Assembly: GCA_021817945.1 (NCBI GenBank)
Contig: JAKAFL010000001.1
Coordinates: forward strand, 124,001 to 188,000
Origin: a bacterium
GTDB lineage: Bacteria > Verrucomicrobiota > Verrucomicrobiia > Limisphaerales > UBA11358
Length of the DNA: 64,000 nucleotides
Direction: 5' to 3'
Notes under the pieces: model-generated
Databases searched by the model: none
Seen by the model: the letters and a program-made list of their open reading frames with translations, nothing else
What the model was told of the DNA's origin: nothing
Program-made: the position numbers and the translations under genes
Part shown: piece by piece, positions 41,210-49,384 of the stretch
Numbering within the stretch: position 1 is the first letter of the stretch
Layout: every line of letters starts with the position of its first letter

Positions 41210-42027
41210 TGCACCGTTGATTTGACACGCTCCTCCTGCGGAAATGTAAACTGATCCCCCCCATTTCCTCCAGGGCCATCATAGCTTTTGCCTCCGCCGC
41301 TTCCCAGGTTTGCTGAGCCAGACAGGGAACCGCTGCCAATACCCCCAAGGGCATCATCCCAATCGTTCCCGCCATTGGCAAATCCTCCCCCACCGGACCC
41401 GCTAAAATAAGTCGCGACAGAATTGGTCCCGGCACCGGGGCCGGTTTGCGGGCCAAATCCACAGCCGCTGCCAGAAATCACACCACCAAAATTGACGGTG
41501 AGGTCATTGGAAATGGCCAGGTTCAGCCCCGCTTGGAAAACCTCACTCCATGCATAGGAGACCAAGTCAGTTTCGCCATTGGTGATGGCAGATCCGGGCA
41601 GAAGATAAATTTGTGCTGTGCCATTTGGGAGGTTGGTCAAAAAATAATCCACGCCGCTGATATAAAAATTTGTCCCACTCGGACTGGAGATGGTCACCGG
41701 GGAGACAAGGTTGGTGTTATCCAGCGTGACCGGGTTGGTGACGCTCATGACCTGCGGCTCATTGGTGACATTAAAAGTGACAGGAATTTTGCCGGATGGA
41801 AAAAAGGAATGGGACAGCACCCCGTTACTGGCAATCATAATGGAATTGAAAGAATGAAACCCATCCATGGTAACGGTGCAATTGCTCACCACCAAGTCAG
41901 TCCCGTCATAAACCATGTTGGTCGGGCCAACATATGTGTTGGTGGCAAGGATCAGCGCGCGTGCGCTCATTCCAGACATGCAAAGAGTCAGGATGGATAA
42001 ACGAAAAAGCAAAAGGAAGTTTTGCAT
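41206..42027 (-). CDS. Giant glycine-rich repeat protein, N-terminal fragment (frameshifted)
   Basis: A 273-residue first segment with a signal peptide (FRLSILTLCMSGMSARALI) and a Thr/Asn-rich beta domain (TNTYVGPTNMVYDGTDLVVS; SNGVLSHSFFPSGKIPVTFN). The first Gly-rich stretch (YFSGSGGGGFANGGNDW; LGSGGGKSYDGPGGNGG) follows. After the G7 tract at 41256-41262 the frame runs into the non-repeat tail DQFTFPQEERVKSTVQ and stops. With one extra G it would read GGSVYISAGGACQING and continue into the central fragment. No good ribosome site is seen before the ATG. Confidence 0.75.
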   Translation of the reverse strand: MQNFLLLFRLSILTLCMSGMSARALILATNTYVGPTNMVYDGTDLVVSNCTVTMDGFHSFNSIMIASNGVLSHSFFPSGKIPVTFNVTNEPQVMSVTNPVTLDNTNLVSPVTISSPSGTNFYISGVDYFLTNLPNGTAQIYLLPGSAITNGETDLVSYAWSEVFQAGLNLAISNDLTVNFGGVISGSGCGFGPQTGPGAGTNSVATYFSGSGGGGFANGGNDWDDALGGIGSGSLSGSANLGSGGGKSYDGPGGNGGDQFTFPQEERVKSTVQ

Positions 42028-42640
42028 GATGAATCAGGGTTGATTATGCGGTTCGGGGTGAAAAACTGGAATCTGCCATCAATCAATGAAAAAGGCCATT
42101 ATTGGAGCGGGCAAGAGGCAAAGCGGAGTCGGCCATTCAGGCCTCTCCAAAAATGGGTCGCTTCATTCGCATCCGCTCCGCACCGCTTGGAAAACCTCCC
42201 CCCTTTCGTCCGTCCCGGCAACACTCCAATCCCGTCGTCCTGCAAACAAGACGCCGGTGAATAAATCTGCGAATCACTATGGAATGGGTTTCGCATGTTT
42301 CGGTTATACACAATATCCAGAATATTTCAAGCAATAATTAAGAGCATTTTATGAAAGAAATCAACCGGTCTATTTTTGAAACGGCCGAACAACTAGGCTA
42401 AATCCGCTAGAAAAATTCACAACTCCGCCCCCCTACCCGGCCAACCGGACAATCTCGATGTTATGCTGTCAAAACCGCTTATGGAAAGATACAAAAAGTG
42501 AATTTTTCGGCAACACTGATCGGAATCACCTTTTCAGGTCTAAGCGCAGATTTAGGGCAAGGGTTGATAAAGGAACATGGCCGCCATATCCCGCCTTTGC
42601 AGCCTCCTCCCAACTGCACTCCAAGACCTGCCGGTTGCCA
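42028..42640. other. 613-bp intergenic region upstream of the giant repeat gene
   Basis: Lies between the start of the repeat gene and the 3' end of the EamA transporter gene, both minus strand. It has an AT-rich segment around 42300-42420 that could be the promoter area of the repeat gene. The short frames in it have no family resemblance or ribosome site. Confidence 0.4.
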
Positions 42641-43561
42641 TCAAAAATTCTCCGGCAGGTTGAACACGCCCGCCAGGTCAATTTGTTCCAGAATAACCCC
42701 GCATAAAATCAAGGTCATGGCCAGGTAAAACGTTGGGGTGATGGCCTCGTGTAGGGTCAGGTGAACCCAGACGCAGGTGGTGACAGGAATCAGGTTGTTG
42801 AACAACAGCACCCGACTGGCGGGCCAGACCCGCAGGGCGTTGTTCCAAAAGGCGTAGGGAACAACGCCCCCAAACAAAACGCATAGCGACATGACCAAAA
42901 CCTGGTCCTGGTGAATTTCAATGGGCTGGAATGCCAACTCTGTGATTGCCAACGGTGTCAGGACAAGACCGGCCATCCACATCGAATGAGCCGCAACCTC
43001 AAGGCTGTTGACGCGGGCGGCAAGCCACCGACTTTGGCGACTGTAAAATGCCCAGACAAAACTGGCACCCAAGGCGCACATTTCGCCCAAAAGACTGGTC
43101 TGATTCCGGGCGCTCAAGGTCGGCCAAAACAGCGCCAGCACTCCAACCACCGCTATAAACGAGGCGAGATACCTGCGAACCCCGACCCAGGTCCTTGCCG
43201 GAATCCTTTCAAAAAGCAGCGCCCAGACAGGCGACGCCCCCAGGCAAAGCGCGACATGGGAGGCCGGCACAAGCCGCAAGGCCCAATTGAAAGTGATGGT
43301 GTAAACGGCCAGGCTCAACCCACCTCGTATAAAAAGCTGCACCATTAAAATTTTGGAAATCGGCTCGAAACGCCCCAAAAACGAGGTGAAACGCAGCAGT
43401 GCCAAAAGCATTGAGCCTGCCAAGCCAAACCGCAGGCAGCCTGTAAAAACCGGCGGCCAGTGGCCAAGCAGCCATTTGGTGCCTGCATTGTTTCCACCCC
43501 ATAAAACCACCACCAAAATCAAGCCCATGCCAATGGCGCTATCTTCCTTCCTGTTTGACAC
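42641..43561 (-). CDS. EamA/DMT-family transporter
   Basis: A 306-residue protein with ten predicted membrane helices in two EamA halves. Half 1 begins MGLILVVVLWGGNNAGTKWLL and contains the typical AlaLeu-rich LVPASHVALCLGASPVW. Half 2 starts near GEMCALGASFVWAFYSRQSR and includes VPYAFWNNALRVWPASRVLLF. The family exports metabolites, amino acids or drugs; no substrate can be inferred. It stands alone, convergent with nothing and divergent from the rhodanese gene at 43642. Confidence 0.87.
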   Translation of the reverse strand: MSNRKEDSAIGMGLILVVVLWGGNNAGTKWLLGHWPPVFTGCLRFGLAGSMLLALLRFTSFLGRFEPISKILMVQLFIRGGLSLAVYTITFNWALRLVPASHVALCLGASPVWALLFERIPARTWVGVRRYLASFIAVVGVLALFWPTLSARNQTSLLGEMCALGASFVWAFYSRQSRWLAARVNSLEVAAHSMWMAGLVLTPLAITELAFQPIEIHQDQVLVMSLCVLFGGVVPYAFWNNALRVWPASRVLLFNNLIPVTTCVWVHLTLHEAITPTFYLAMTLILCGVILEQIDLAGVFNLPENF

Positions 43562-43641
43562 CGCGCGAGATTAAGGGATGCGTCCATGGAAGAGAATGGA
43601 ATTTTATTTGACCCATTCATCCGATTTTTTAGCTTTATGAC

Positions 43642-44019
43642 ATGAAACATTCCCCGGAATTTCTAAAATTAGTCGCCGAAGCCCAGACTCGCGTCCGGGA
43701 AATCAGAGTGGACCAGGCTCGTAACTGGCTAAAGGACCACCCCAACGCCATGCTGGTTGACGTAAGAGAGGAATCCGAATGGAAATCGGGCCACGCCGAG
43801 GATGCGGTCCACCTCGGAAAAGGAATTTTCGAAAGGGATATTGAAGCCCGATGCCCCAATCCCCAGACGCCGCTCCTACTTTATTGCGGCGGCGGATTCC
43901 GTTCCATCCTCACTTGCGATGCAGCCCAGAAAATGGGTTATGGCAACGTCTTCTCCCTGGCCGGCGGATTCAAGGCCATGAAAGAAGCTGGATGGCCCTT
44001 GCAGTCTGATGGGCAGTGA
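43642..44019 (+). CDS. Single-domain rhodanese-like sulfurtransferase (soluble)
   Basis: A 125-residue cytoplasmic rhodanese with a short N-terminal helix. AMLVDVREESEWKSGHAEDAVHLGKG is followed by the active-site loop LLLYCGGGFRSIL with Cys82, and GYGNVFSLAGGFKAMKEAGWPL closes the fold. It has no membrane anchor, unlike the rhodanese at 33666. It sits just before the SRP RNA and dnaX with no evident functional link. Donor and acceptor are unknown. Confidence 0.88.
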   Translation: MKHSPEFLKLVAEAQTRVREIRVDQARNWLKDHPNAMLVDVREESEWKSGHAEDAVHLGKGIFERDIEARCPNPQTPLLLYCGGGFRSILTCDAAQKMGYGNVFSLAGGFKAMKEAGWPLQSDGQ

Positions 44020-44101
44020 AGGCCCCCTCCGAATATATTTTCCAACCGGAGATGGAATTCAAAAGCTCGACAACCCGGCCACTCTCTGACATTCTGTGGC
44101 G

Positions 44102-44193
44102 GTCAGGGCCCATGGAATGCGGACTTACGAACCCCGCCAGGGCCGGAAGGCAGCAACGGCAGTTTGCTCTGCGTCTGCCGTGGTAGCCCTGAC
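44102..44193 (+). ncRNA. ffs: Signal recognition particle 4.5S RNA (small bacterial type)
   Basis: GTCAGGGC at the 5' end pairs with GCCCTGAC at the 3' end. Between them lies the universally conserved domain IV: GCCAGGGCCGGAAGGCAGCAACGGCAG, where the GGAA tetraloop and the AGCA internal loop bind Ffh. Its length of about 92 bases fits the short SRP RNA without an Alu domain. Placement directly before dnaX-ybaB-recR matches the gene order in many bacteria. Confidence 0.95.
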
Positions 44194-44292
44194 ATTTTGA
44201 TTTTCATGAAATTGCAGGTTGTCACGAGTCTGACACAGGTCGTTCGCATGATTTGCCACATGGGCGTTTTAAATCTTTCAATTTAAATTTTC

Positions 44293-46116
44293 ATGTCCTA
44301 CCAAGTCATTGCACGGAAGTATCGCCCGCAAAAATTTGCCGATGTCGTGGGCCAGGAACACGTCACCCAGACCCTGGCCAATGCCATCGCCCGCAAGCGA
44401 ATCGCCCACGCTTATCTCTTTTGCGGACCTCGAGGAACCGGCAAGACCACCATTGCGCGCATTTTTGCCAAATGTCTGAATTGTCAGGGCGGTCCCAAGG
44501 TGGATTACGAGGATTCTGATCCCCGGGTGCAGGAAATTACCGAGGGACGTTCCATGGACGTCCTCGAAATTGACGGGGCCAGCAACAACGGCGTGGAACA
44601 AGTCCGGGAATTGCGTGATACCTGCCAATATGCCCCCGCCCATTCTCCATTTAAAATTTACATCATAGACGAGGTGCACATGCTCTCCGCAGCCGCGTTC
44701 AACGCCCTGCTGAAGACTTTGGAGGAGCCTCCGGCGCATGTAAAATTCATGTTCGCCACCACCGACCCGGAAAAAGTCCTGCCCACCATCCTTTCCCGGT
44801 GTCAAAGATTTGACCTGCGCCGCATCCCTGGCAGCCTTATCGTCAAGCATCTTGCGGAAATTGCGCTGAAAGAAAAGGTGTCTATCGAACCCGCCGCCCT
44901 GGAGGCCATCGCCCGAGGAGCCGATGGCGGAATGCGCGATGCTGAAAGCACGTTGGACCAACTCATCAGTTTTTGTGGAGACACCATTAACGAGGTGGAC
45001 GTGCTCTCCATGTTCGGCTTGGCGGCGTCCAACCAGATACTGTCCCTGGCCCGCGCTGTGGTGACTGGAGCGACGGCAGATGCCCTCAAGCAGTTGGATA
45101 ATTTGACCCGTGGAGGCAAGGATCTGGGCCGCTTGCTGGGCGACCTTTTGGGTTATTTTCGTAATTTGATGGTTTTTCAGGCTTCCGGCGGGGATGCCAA
45201 CCTCATCGAGGACTCTGAAGACGCACTCTCCGCGCTCAAACAAGATGCCAGCCAGGTTCCCCCCGCCGCAGTGCCTCGAATTTTGGAAGTTTTCTCGGAG
45301 GCAGAAATGCGGTTGCGCGAGGCCACTTCCAGAAAAATCCTTGTAGAAATCACCCTGCTCCGGGCTATTGAAGCTCGTACAGCCGTTCCGATTGATTTGG
45401 TTCTCAAAGAGCTGAATCAACTAAGAACCGGTGATGCTCCCGCTCCAAGCAAGCCCGCCAAACTATCCGTGCCCGAACCGGTTCCAGCGTCAGTCAACCC
45501 AGTTCCTCAGCCAGCTCTTCGACGTCCGGAGCCAGCCCCACAGCAAGCAGATTCACCCCCCCAGCCGGCTCGCACGCCTGCTGCACCCATTCAGCCCGTC
45601 CCCATCCAGCCGGATGGTTCCGTGCCGGATATCAAGGAGCTATGGCTGAAATTGATTGATGCCGTTGGCAGGTCCAGCCCATTTTTGCGCAGCTACCTGA
45701 CCGATGCCCATCCCGTCTCTTTTCAAAATGGCTCCATGGTCATTGGCTTTGACCCGGAATTCGAGGATCGCCTGGGCTTGGTGGATAACCCACGCAACCA
45801 TAATGTCCTCATCACAAAACTATCTGAGTTGGGTTTCCCACGATCCACTCTGAAGTTCATCAAGGCAGAAACCCCAATCGGCTGGCAGCGCCCGGCGGCA
45901 GCATCCATCCCCGCCACGCCAGCACCCAAGCCTGCTCAAATCGCAAGCCCAAGCCCGAACACCAAAAATGTTGGAGCTTCCAACCCGGCCCCGGCTCCGG
46001 CTTCGGATGCCAAGACCAAAATAGTCCCCATCAGCAAGGATGAATTTAAAAACGATCCCCTGATTCAAAAGGCATTGGACATTTTTAAGGGAACCATCGT
46101 GGAAGTTCGCTCCTGA
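44293..46116 (+). CDS. dnaX: DNA polymerase III subunit gamma/tau
   Basis: A 607-residue clamp-loader ATPase. Walker A is CGPRGTGKTTIAR (residues about 44-56), Walker B/DEVH is IYIIDEVHMLS, and sensor 1 follows (FMFATTDPEKVLPTILSRCQRFDLRRI). The middle carries the usual domain III (LGRLLGDLLGYFRNLMVFQ), then a Pro-rich linker (residues about 385-440) and a tau-like C-terminus. Odd point: of the zinc-module cysteines only the first (Cys64) is visible; the C-x2-C pair region reads KVDYEDSDPRVQEI. I saw no A-rich slippery sequence for gamma production. First gene of dnaX-ybaB-recR-HAD. Confidence 0.95.
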   Translation: MSYQVIARKYRPQKFADVVGQEHVTQTLANAIARKRIAHAYLFCGPRGTGKTTIARIFAKCLNCQGGPKVDYEDSDPRVQEITEGRSMDVLEIDGASNNGVEQVRELRDTCQYAPAHSPFKIYIIDEVHMLSAAAFNALLKTLEEPPAHVKFMFATTDPEKVLPTILSRCQRFDLRRIPGSLIVKHLAEIALKEKVSIEPAALEAIARGADGGMRDAESTLDQLISFCGDTINEVDVLSMFGLAASNQILSLARAVVTGATADALKQLDNLTRGGKDLGRLLGDLLGYFRNLMVFQASGGDANLIEDSEDALSALKQDASQVPPAAVPRILEVFSEAEMRLREATSRKILVEITLLRAIEARTAVPIDLVLKELNQLRTGDAPAPSKPAKLSVPEPVPASVNPVPQPALRRPEPAPQQADSPPQPARTPAAPIQPVPIQPDGSVPDIKELWLKLIDAVGRSSPFLRSYLTDAHPVSFQNGSMVIGFDPEFEDRLGLVDNPRNHNVLITKLSELGFPRSTLKFIKAETPIGWQRPAAASIPATPAPKPAQIASPSPNTKNVGASNPAPAPASDAKTKIVPISKDEFKNDPLIQKALDIFKGTIVEVRS

Positions 46117-46177
46117 TCAAAGCCAATCTAATTTTTTCCTGATTTTAACCAAATCAATCACTCAACATCCTCATCAA

Positions 46178-46489
46178 ATGCCAAACCTGGGAAAACTCGT
46201 CAAACAAGCCACCCGAATGCAGCAACAAATGGAACAGGTGCAAGCCCAGCTTGCTGTCCGGACGGTGGAGTCATCAAGCGGCGGCGGCGCAGTCAAAGTC
46301 ACTGCCCGGTGCGATGGAACCGTGGCCTCGATACAGATTAATCCACAAGCGCTCAACCCGGACGATGTGCAATTGCTGGAGGAAATGATCCTGACAGGCG
46401 TGAACCAAGCCTTGAACCAGGCCAGAAATATTGCCAACACGGAAATGGGCAAGATTACCGCCGGAATGAACCTTCCTGGCTTGATGTGA
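46178..46489 (+). CDS. YbaB/EbfC family nucleoid-associated protein
   Basis: A 103-residue DNA-binding protein. It starts with a long amphipathic helix (LGKLVKQATRMQQQMEQVQAQLA), then the strand region GGGAVKVTARCDGTVASIQI and a C-terminal helix with NQARNIANTEMGKITAGMNL. The family forms tweezer-like dimers that coat DNA. Its place between dnaX and recR is the classical gene order and confirms the identity. Confidence 0.95.
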   Translation: MPNLGKLVKQATRMQQQMEQVQAQLAVRTVESSSGGGAVKVTARCDGTVASIQINPQALNPDDVQLLEEMILTGVNQALNQARNIANTEMGKITAGMNLPGLM

Positions 46490-46558
46490 TGCAACTCCGG
46501 GCAAACGGGCATAAATCCCTGTCACTGCACGTTTGGAACATGTTCCCTGCACCAAGTC

Positions 46559-47155
46559 ATGCTGCCTGAATGTGTACAACGGCTGGTCGCCCAGCTCTCC
46601 AAGCTTCCAGGTGTGGGCCCGCGCTCCGCAGAACGAATTGCCCTGCACATCATTCAGGCAGACAAAACACTGGCTGCGGATCTGGCCCAAGCCGTGGTGG
46701 ATGCGCGTTCAAACACCCGTTTTTGCTCCACTTGTGGTTCACTTACCCAGGATTCTCCGTGCGGCCTCTGCAAGGATCCCAACCGCGATGGCTCATTGAT
46801 TTGTGTGGTGGAGAAACCCGTTGATATTTTGAACATCGAGAAGTCAGGCGCCTTCCGGGGTCGTTTCCACGTTCTGGGCGGCACCATTTCCCCGCTCGAC
46901 GGGGTGGGCCCGGAAGATTTGAACATTGCCTCACTCGAAGAACGGCTCAATCGGGAGACCATTCATGAAATCATTCTTGCCCTGGGCACTCAGGTGGAGG
47001 GTGATGCCACCAGCCATTACCTGGCCCGACGGTTTGCCCGGACAGGCTTGAAAATCAGCCGGATTGGATTCGGGCTTCCGGCAGGTTCAGGCTTGGAATA
47101 CGCCGATGAATTGACATTAAACCGGGCCTTGGATGGAAGACGGGAAATGACATGA
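46559..47155 (+). CDS. recR: Recombination protein RecR
   Basis: A 198-residue RecFOR-pathway protein. An N-terminal helix-hairpin-helix (LVAQLSKLPGVGPRSAERIA) is followed by the zinc finger CSTCGSLTQDSPCGLCKDPNR. A Toprim domain contains ICVVEKPVDILNIEKSGAFRG and the Walker-B-like LALGTQVEGDATSHYLARRF. RecR forms a clamp that loads RecA at gaps together with RecO. The stop overlaps the HAD gene by ATGA. Confidence 0.96.
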   Translation: MLPECVQRLVAQLSKLPGVGPRSAERIALHIIQADKTLAADLAQAVVDARSNTRFCSTCGSLTQDSPCGLCKDPNRDGSLICVVEKPVDILNIEKSGAFRGRFHVLGGTISPLDGVGPEDLNIASLEERLNRETIHEIILALGTQVEGDATSHYLARRFARTGLKISRIGFGLPAGSGLEYADELTLNRALDGRREMT

Positions 47156-47754
47156 ACACCAATCCTGTCCTTGTTTTTGACCTCGGAAAAGTTCTCGTGG
47201 ATTTCGATTACAGCATTGCAGCCGAGAACATTGCACGGCACAGCCGCCTGGGACCCAGGGAATTGCATGCCTTTCTTGGTTCCTCACCGTTGCTGGCAGA
47301 CTATGAAAGTGGCAGGCTCTCGCGGGAGGAATTTTTTAAATCACTCAAGGAGGCGGTTGGTTTCCAAAAAGGACTGTTGGAATTCAGCGGGTTTTTTGCT
47401 GATATTTTCACGGAAATCCCGCTCATGACTGGATTCCAACGGGAGCTGAGCAAGCAGGGTTTCCAGACTTATATTTTTTCCAATACCAACGACCTGGCCG
47501 TGGAGCATATTCGTAAAAATTTCCCGTTCTTTGCTGATTTCAACGGGTATGTCTATTCCTTCCAGGTTGGAGCGATGAAACCACAGCCCGCCATTTATGA
47601 AGCCATGGAATCCATGGCTTGCGCAAAAGGGCGGGAGCTGATTTACATTGATGACCGGCCAGAAAATATCGAGGCTGGCCTGGCCCGCGGCTGGCAAGCG
47701 ATTCTGCATGAGGACCCCGTCAAAACCCGCCGCGAAGTCATTTCACGGCTTTGA
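47152..47754 (+). CDS. HAD-superfamily phosphatase (YihX-like)
   Basis: A 200-residue haloacid-dehalogenase-type hydrolase. Motif I is VLVFDLGKVLVDFD; the nucleophile Asp is kept while the second acid is replaced by Gly, as in the YihX/epoxide-hydrolase N-domain group. Motif II is TYIFSNTND, motif III lies around GAMKPQPAIYEAM, and motif IV is ELIYIDDRPENIEAG. It likely removes phosphate from a small sugar phosphate or nucleotide. It is coupled to recR by ATGA and overlaps the photolyase gene tail-to-tail by 17 bases. Confidence 0.85.
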   Translation: MNTNPVLVFDLGKVLVDFDYSIAAENIARHSRLGPRELHAFLGSSPLLADYESGRLSREEFFKSLKEAVGFQKGLLEFSGFFADIFTEIPLMTGFQRELSKQGFQTYIFSNTNDLAVEHIRKNFPFFADFNGYVYSFQVGAMKPQPAIYEAMESMACAKGRELIYIDDRPENIEAGLARGWQAILHEDPVKTRREVISRL

Positions 47755-49138
47755 ACATTTCCAGGCATTTCTCTCGCTGGATATCGTGGGCCACAATAGG
47801 TTGAGGGTATTTGAACTTGGCCAGAAGAACCGGCGTTTCCCATGGGGCATGGATCATTTCCATGGGGGCCGAAGACAGTTCCGGGATCCACTCACGGATG
47901 AAATCCCCCTTGGGATCAAATTTTTCCGACTGTGAAGATGGATTAAAAATACGAAAATAGGGTGCCGCATCCGTGCCGGTCCCGGCGCTCCATTGCCAGC
48001 CACCGTTATTAGCCGCCATATCGCCATCAACCAGTTGCTTCATGAAATAGCGTTCACCCCATTGCCAGTTTAACATCAAGTCCTTGGTCAGAAACATGGC
48101 GGTGATCATTCGCAGGCGATTATGCATTGTGCCGGTCGCATTGAGACATCGCATGGCGGCATCCACAATGGGATACCCGGTGACTCCGTTGCACCAGGCA
48201 TCAAAATGGTCGCGATTTGAAGACCACTTCAGCAGGTCATACTGCGGACGGAATGCGCCTTTTGTGACATGGGGAAAATGGTAAAGAACTTGGAGGTAAA
48301 ATTCCCGCCAAATTAATTCGTTCAGAAAAACATCACAACCCGCCCTGCCCTCCGCATCCGCCTGCATCCTTGCCTTGGCCAGTGCGCAAAGAATCGTGCG
48401 CACACCCAGTGTGCCCGCCCGCAAATGGGGGGAAAAGCCGGATGTACCCGCCAAAGCAGGAAAATCCCGCCTCTTGCCATACTGGTACACGGGTCCATCC
48501 ATGAATCGTCTCAACAACTCCGAAGCAGCTCTTTCCCCGGACGGAGGCAGTGATTGCCTGAGGCTATGGCCCACGGATTCCGTATCTGCTGGCATGGCAT
48601 GAGATTCCAAACGGGGAAAAGGCCCATGGAACGGAGGCAAAGCAGGCTTTGGCGCCGGAATGGGGCGCATTTTCCAAGCCTTGGAATAGGGAGTGAAAAC
48701 GGTGTAGGGTTTACCCTGCTGATTGAGGATTTCCGATTCCTCCCATGCCACCGCATCCTTGAACAACTCGAATCCGAACCCGGCGGAGAGAAGGGAGGCA
48801 TGGATGCGTTCATCGCGATGTTGCGCATAAGGCTCATAGCGTTTGTTGGCAAAGACCGCCTGAGCTGCGCACTCCTTGCAGAGTTGCGGAAGAAGAACCT
48901 CCGATTTTCCCCGTCGGACGACGAGGGAATACCCCAGCACTGCCAGGTTTTTTCTCAACGCCTCAACGGATTGCAAAAGAAATGCCAACCGCGCAGCGCC
49001 CACGTCCGGACCTGAATGAAAGGCATCCTCAAAAATGAAAACCGGAATCACCTGGGCGGCCTTGCGGCACGCCTCCGTCAAAGCCACGTTGTCTCGCACT
49101 CTCAAATCCCTGCGAAACCAATGAATCACTGTCTTCAC
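47738..49138 (-). CDS. phrB: Deoxyribodipyrimidine photolyase
   Basis: A 466-residue flavoprotein of the photolyase/cryptochrome family, which splits UV-induced cyclobutane dimers using light. The N-terminal antenna-binding domain begins TVIHWFRRDLRVRDNVAL. The C-terminal FAD domain shows FSPHLRAGTLGVRTI, ELIWREFYLQVLYHFPHV, GYPIVDAAMRCLNATGTMHN, NRLRMITAMFLTKDLMLNWQ and DMAANNGGWQWSAGTGTDAA, the standard class I motifs. A photolyase rather than a signalling cryptochrome is the simplest reading. Confidence 0.92.
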   Translation of the reverse strand: MKTVIHWFRRDLRVRDNVALTEACRKAAQVIPVFIFEDAFHSGPDVGAARLAFLLQSVEALRKNLAVLGYSLVVRRGKSEVLLPQLCKECAAQAVFANKRYEPYAQHRDERIHASLLSAGFGFELFKDAVAWEESEILNQQGKPYTVFTPYSKAWKMRPIPAPKPALPPFHGPFPRLESHAMPADTESVGHSLRQSLPPSGERAASELLRRFMDGPVYQYGKRRDFPALAGTSGFSPHLRAGTLGVRTILCALAKARMQADAEGRAGCDVFLNELIWREFYLQVLYHFPHVTKGAFRPQYDLLKWSSNRDHFDAWCNGVTGYPIVDAAMRCLNATGTMHNRLRMITAMFLTKDLMLNWQWGERYFMKQLVDGDMAANNGGWQWSAGTGTDAAPYFRIFNPSSQSEKFDPKGDFIREWIPELSSAPMEMIHAPWETPVLLAKFKYPQPIVAHDIQREKCLEMFKAVK

Positions 49139-49384
49139 CGAGCCAGTTTAACCGGAGCCTCCGCAGTCTGCGAGCCACATCTGCGCAGAACTCATCCCAA
49201 ACCTTCCCGCTTGCCCGGCATCACGCACAATTCCCCAAATTCAAAGTGACAAATGCTCACGGGAATGCTCACGGGATATTGCATTAAACTCCTCCAAATG
49301 TTAAAGTCCTACCCGCATGCATGATGTATCAGACACGATACCAAACTTGAAATCCTCAACCAGTAAATTCATCCACCGAACAAT

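Larger units (their letters stand above)
35460..42027 (-). repeat. Seven-fold protein repeat (about 250 residues per unit)
   Basis: Seven copies of the GGGxGGRIAIY-type core are seen across the three fragments: GRVVLACATNIF, GRIAVYAVSNSF, GRIAIYCATNSF, GLIAITCQSNFF, GRIAIYSGGFSNF, GRIAIYCSSNAF and GRIAVYSATNLF. The first two cores are 251 residues apart. Six units end in a V/L/I-DNGG-like block; the seventh leads into an Ig-like domain. Unit four is the most divergent. The DNA is diverged, so this is an old protein repeat rather than a recent tandem duplication. Confidence 0.85.

Noticed and set aside
41199-41462. An alternative frame spanning the first poly-G junction (87 codons)
   Set aside because: It does not continue the repeat on either side; only the +1 G correction does.
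35460-42027. Glycine-rich tandem repeats as a possible CRISPR or DNA satellite
   Set aside because: Units are about 750 bp, diverged in DNA and encode a consistent protein pattern; there are no short identical repeats with unique spacers.
44278-45420. A 380-codon open frame antisense to dnaX
   Set aside because: It lies wholly opposite a certain dnaX gene, has low-complexity composition and no family resemblance; it is a shadow of codon bias.
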